NCBI GenBank assembly: GCA_034670405.1
Contig: JAXDDX010000012.1
Span: forward strand, 6,616,501-6,680,500
DNA from: Hoplostethus atlanticus
Taxonomy: Eukaryota; Chordata; Actinopteri; Trachichthyiformes; Trachichthyidae
DNA length: 64,000 bases
Reading direction: 5' to 3'
Below the pieces are notes generated by a model. It made no database searches and was not told where the DNA came from. It saw only the letters and a program-made list of their open reading frames with translations. Positions within the stretch are counted from its first letter, which is position 1, and the number at the start of each line of letters is the position of its first letter. Below are positions 61,141-64,000 of the stretch, in pieces. Made by a program: the position numbers and the translations under genes.

Positions 61141-61238
61141 CTGGTTGAGTACAGCCAGAAGATGCTGAGAGAAAGCACACACAGCCGCTACCAGAGACTG
61201 ACAGAACACCATGTCTCGACGCAACTGGATCTCTGAGT
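61141..61238 (-). CDS. prex2: prex2 exon ([20 protein letters not shown])
   Basis: This 98-nt exon has two bases completing Asp, then [20 protein letters not shown] and [12 protein letters not shown]. The acceptor is CCCCCTAG and the donor is CAG|GTAAAA. It is a hydrophobic helical block of the P-Rex C-terminal half and clearly recognisable as P-Rex2. Confidence 0.97.
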
Positions 61239-62219
61239 CTAGGGGGGAGACGAGAGGAACGCAGCGATGAGAGAGAAGGAGAAACACTAAAGGAAGTGAG
61301 AGGAATAATCAGGAAGAGATGAAGGAAACATAAAACTGAGTGGAGAAAATTGAGGGGTAAAATGTTAAGGCAAAAGGTTAAAAGACAAGGACTGATAGAA
61401 ATAGGTGGTGAGTTTGTTATGGTAATAAAGCTGACTTTGGGTCAGCCGCTGTGCTGTGGCAATTTTTAAACCTTTCACTGAAGTAATAAAAAAAAGTCTT
61501 GGTCATTTCTTTAAAATCTGCTGGGTATTAAATATTGTATCAGAAATAAATGAGAGGAAATGACAGGTGTGCCCAAGTCGAAAATAATTGGCTGCCATAA
61601 TGTCCTGAGAAATAGCCCCGCTGAAAAAGGAAGTTCAGCAAGCCACTGGTTCTGAAATGAGTTCACGAACCCCTCAGGAATTAATAATGTGCCATGACGA
61701 ATGACCGCAAACCCTTTGACACTATAGCTATTCCCTCCACAACCTTGAGGAATATTGTGATTTTCTATTTGGTTTTTTTTTAAATTACATCGTGTTTTTC
61801 TTAAGAGGATCTAATGGGCTAATAAGGTCCTATAACATTAGCAGAATTTATCTAGAGGAGTTTGCATCCTAGTGCCATTACCGCCAGAGCAAGAAATACT
61901 ACGGACTGTCTCTAATTTTAGTTCATATTATCCATTAGCAATGGCCTGGAATGATATGTATCATAAAATGTGTGTGTGTGTGAAGCTGATGTCAGTGGCC
62001 ATATTAGTTATGGTGTCTTTTGAATGGTGATTGGGCTCCATCTATAGTGTTCATATTTCTACTATAATCATATTTACTAAATTACTTATTAGTTTAGTTT
62101 TAGTTGTGTTTTTTTTTAGCCTTTACATTCCTTTCTGTTTTATCAATTTCTTAAAAATAAATACACTAAACCTTATTATTTCAGAGTGCAAATTACTGCA
62201 AGAGGAGAGGAAGACTAAC
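61239..62219 (-). other. prex2 intron (981 bp)
   Basis: AT-rich, with no gene or clear repeat. Confidence 0.8.
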
Positions 62220-62261
62220 CTGTATACTGAAGTAAGACCAAGAGCAGCCGTGTCTTCACCT
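62220..62261 (-). CDS. prex2: prex2 42-nt micro-exon
   Basis: The exon is 42 nt, with two bases completing Glu, then VKTRLLLVLLQYT and one base of Asp. The acceptor TTTTTTTCAG is strong and the donor is CAG|GTTAGT. The length is divisible by 3, so skipping would remove 14 residues without breaking the frame. The sequence links the preceding KFVE to DSEIQLRRD as in P-Rex2. Confidence 0.93.
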
Positions 62262-63263
62262 CTGAAAAAAACAACAAATAAAAACAATCCACTGAGACAC
62301 TGAACATCCCTACATCAACTCCCAAAAAGCCTTTCTCCTCTATAAACTCAACCCCTTAAAACCATAAATAGGAAGGTACTGTACATCCCTCATGCTCCTA
62401 CAGCTCGATCCCAACCTGGCTGTTTATCTTCACATGTGAGGAAAAGCGCAGCATCATAAAACCAGCAACAGAGAAAGATAATAACATAAATCTATGTTTG
62501 TTTATAGTCATATCAGAGCCGCCGGTAATATCCGCAGTACAGTAAAAACCTTGGCAGGACGTTGCCTGTATGAAAAAGCCATCATGGGGAGCGGTAGAAA
62601 AAGTGGTGCACACAAGCCAAGCTGCACATTAATATTATCTCTGCTTATTTGTACTCTCTCACTCGCAACCGCCAGCTCACCTTTCCCAGGAGTGTCATGT
62701 GACTAGCCGAGGATTTGGGCTGTTTGTCTGTGTTAGTGTGTGCGTGCACTTGTGTGTGTATATGTGTCTGTGTGTGTGTGTGTGCATGTGTCTGTGTGTT
62801 TGTGTATTCAGTCTGTGCGCCAACAAACACAAAACCACACTCCCACCGGGGATAAATGAGGCTGAAGTCCCGGCCTAGATAAATAATGGGGAATCGAGGG
62901 ACTCTCACGGTGTGCAGGTCTTCAACTCCACAAGTCACTAGTTTTCAGCTCTTATGACTTTCCAATTTATGTACACCAGGATGGTTTTATGTTTAAAGTT
63001 TAAAGGAGAGCAGTGCACTTAGTGGTCTGGAACCCCCTGAACACAGCATTGTAACAGGGGTTGTGTGTCCAATAAATACGATGTGGTGCACCAGAGAATT
63101 GGTTGATGTAATATATATTACCTCCCAAGTCTGGGATGTTTTTTCATGCATGGCAAAAACTGTATGTGCACGTGCCTTAGTGCCTGAACGTTTAAGGATA
63201 GCAGTAATTTGTGTAAGTGTGTGTGTGTTAACAATGTGTTGAAGAGTTGAGGTGCATACTAAC
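62262..63263 (-). other. prex2 intron (1.0 kb)
   Basis: No exon was found. An interrupted GT/GTGCAT patch lies at 62733-62806. Confidence 0.8.
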
Positions 63264-63392
63264 CTTCAACGAATTTGGCAATGGTGTGTGTGAGGGCCTG
63301 AACGCTGCTGGGAAGGTTCCAGGGGTCCTGCTTGACGTGGAGACGCAACTTCTTGGTGCAGTTCACCCTGGGCTCCATCTCCTGCTGAAACT
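63264..63392 (-). CDS. prex2: prex2 first exon inside window (5' side)
   Basis: This 129-nt exon has two bases finishing a codon (Glu if the preceding base is G). It then encodes [20 protein letters not shown] and [20 protein letters not shown], then VE and one base of Glu. The acceptor is CTGTCAG, directly preceded by a (UG)n tract, and the donor is [33 protein letters not shown] is strongly conserved in P-Rex2. An acceptor two bases later is possible but would drop an in-frame pair. Confidence 0.95.
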
Positions 63393-63398
63393 CTGACA

Positions 63399-63399
<1 letters not shown>

Positions 63400-63430
<31 letters not shown>
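63400..63430. repeat. (AC)n microsatellite replacing a polypyrimidine tract
   Basis: In the prex2 transcript it reads (UG)n and ends 7 nt before the CAG acceptor of the exon at 63264-63392. Confidence 0.95.
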
Positions 63431-63432
<2 letters not shown>

Positions 63433-63704
63433 TACAGATACAAACTCAGTATTAGTGTGGAGCTGATTGAAGGATTGTATGCATTGTAACAAACAGTTTT
63501 CCACAGAGAGAAATCGGGTTATCTGACAAACTGCCCTCGTCCACCTCTTACATTATTAATGAGTCAGAACAGAGAGAGAGAAGTTTTCTACTGCTAGGCA
63601 GAAATCATTATTTCACTTCCTTTTTCTTTCTCCCTTCATCATCTCCAACATAGTCTGTCTCTCTCTCTCTATCCTTCTCTCTCTCAGCATCTCTCTGAAT
63701 TCAA

Positions 63705-63800
63705 TCCAATTCAAAGAGCTTTATTGGCATGGTAAGATCCCCCTTATATTGCCACAGCAGTTATACAACAACAGCAAATACACACTTACACTTAATAACA
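63705..63800. repeat. Fish dispersed-repeat-like segment
   Basis: It contains TCAATCCAATTCAAAGAGC followed by TTTATTGGCATGG, a pattern I know from dispersed repeats in ray-finned fish. No element boundaries are visible. Confidence 0.45.
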
Positions 63801-64000
63801 GGTATGATATAATAAAGGGGATGCCTTAAATACAACTCTCAACTGAACTCTAACCTGTAATACTTCAATTTGATTAGCTGGAAAAGATAAATAAGTAACT
63901 GAAAAGAAAATGGGTGCGACATTTAATGAACGCTAAGCATGCTGGGATATATTATGAACTTAAAATATCTCTCTCCGTTGCTCTCCTTTTCTCTCTCGCA

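Larger units (their letters stand above)
37793..64000 (-). other. prex2: prex2 gene, 3' part (gene span inside window)
   Basis: Twelve minus-strand exons encode the last ~417 residues of P-Rex2. P-Rex2 is a Dbl-family Rac GEF activated at the membrane by PIP3 and G-beta-gamma, and in vertebrates it also binds and inhibits PTEN. The DH, PH, DEP and PDZ domains would lie to the right, outside the window. The segment here is the C-terminal IP4P-like half. All junction phases agree (recorded per exon) and no frame break was seen. Prex1 is the alternative paralogue. The immediate C8orf34 neighbour on the same strand and near-identity to PREX2 blocks such as [13 protein letters not shown] favour prex2. 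Confidence 0.94.
63393..64000 (-). other. prex2 intron, partial to window edge
   Basis: It contains the (CA)n tract at 63400-63430, pyrimidine-rich sequence at 63615-63690 and the repeat-like segment near 63705. No exon was seen up to 64000. The next upstream prex2 exon lies outside the window. Confidence 0.8.

Noticed and set aside
56717-63392. Prex1 as an alternative identity for the right-hand gene
   Set aside because: The immediate same-strand C8orf34 neighbour and the block-by-block resemblance to PREX2 support prex2. Prex1 lies in a different syntenic context.

Overview
This is a eukaryotic window, most likely from a teleost fish with a compact genome. Coding sequence occurs only as short exons with GT/AG splice sites in conserved phase. 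The remainder is intron and spacer with a very high density of (CA)n/(GT)n and (GA)n microsatellites, tRNA-derived SINE-like repeats and hAT DNA-transposon debris. No bacterial genes, operons, CRISPR arrays or rRNA were seen. The call on the organism rests on gene content, gene density and repeat style, because no species marker is present.

Two protein-coding genes lie head-to-tail on the minus strand. The right side (about 37.8-64.0 kb) holds the last 12 coding exons of prex2, which encodes a PIP3- and G-beta-gamma-regulated Rac guanine-nucleotide exchange factor. These exons cover about 417 C-terminal residues, including the inositol-polyphosphate-4-phosphatase-like (IP4P) region with a CX5R loop, and end at a TAA at 37892-37894. 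The left side (about 36.2 kb down to the left edge) holds the start and the first nine coding exons of the orthologue of human C8orf34. That protein begins with a PKA RII-alpha-type dimerization/docking fold. Its reading frame stays open across all nine exons (349 codons plus 1 nt) and leaves the window at the left edge. I derived every junction by hand, and all 21 exons join in phase with consensus GT donors and AG acceptors.

The two genes are separated by only 1,990 bp from stop codon to start codon. The spacer holds a polyadenylation signal for prex2 and a GC-box/CCAAT promoter-like block for C8orf34. The same order and relative orientation (PREX2 then C8orf34) is known from human 8q13, so this is conserved synteny in compact form. 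There is no evidence that the two products work together: one is a Rac GEF and PTEN regulator, the other a poorly characterised docking-domain protein.

The non-genic signals most worth following are: a 631-bp non-autonomous hAT element that still carries a BED zinc-finger ORF, 68 bp from a C8orf34 splice donor; an array of CCAAT boxes, three of them at exact 34-bp spacing, inside a prex2 intron; microsatellites that form or abut splice signals at several exons; an 80-bp nearly perfect fold-back; and a cluster of two hairpins in C8orf34 intron 1. I did not find a previously undescribed multi-gene system in this window.
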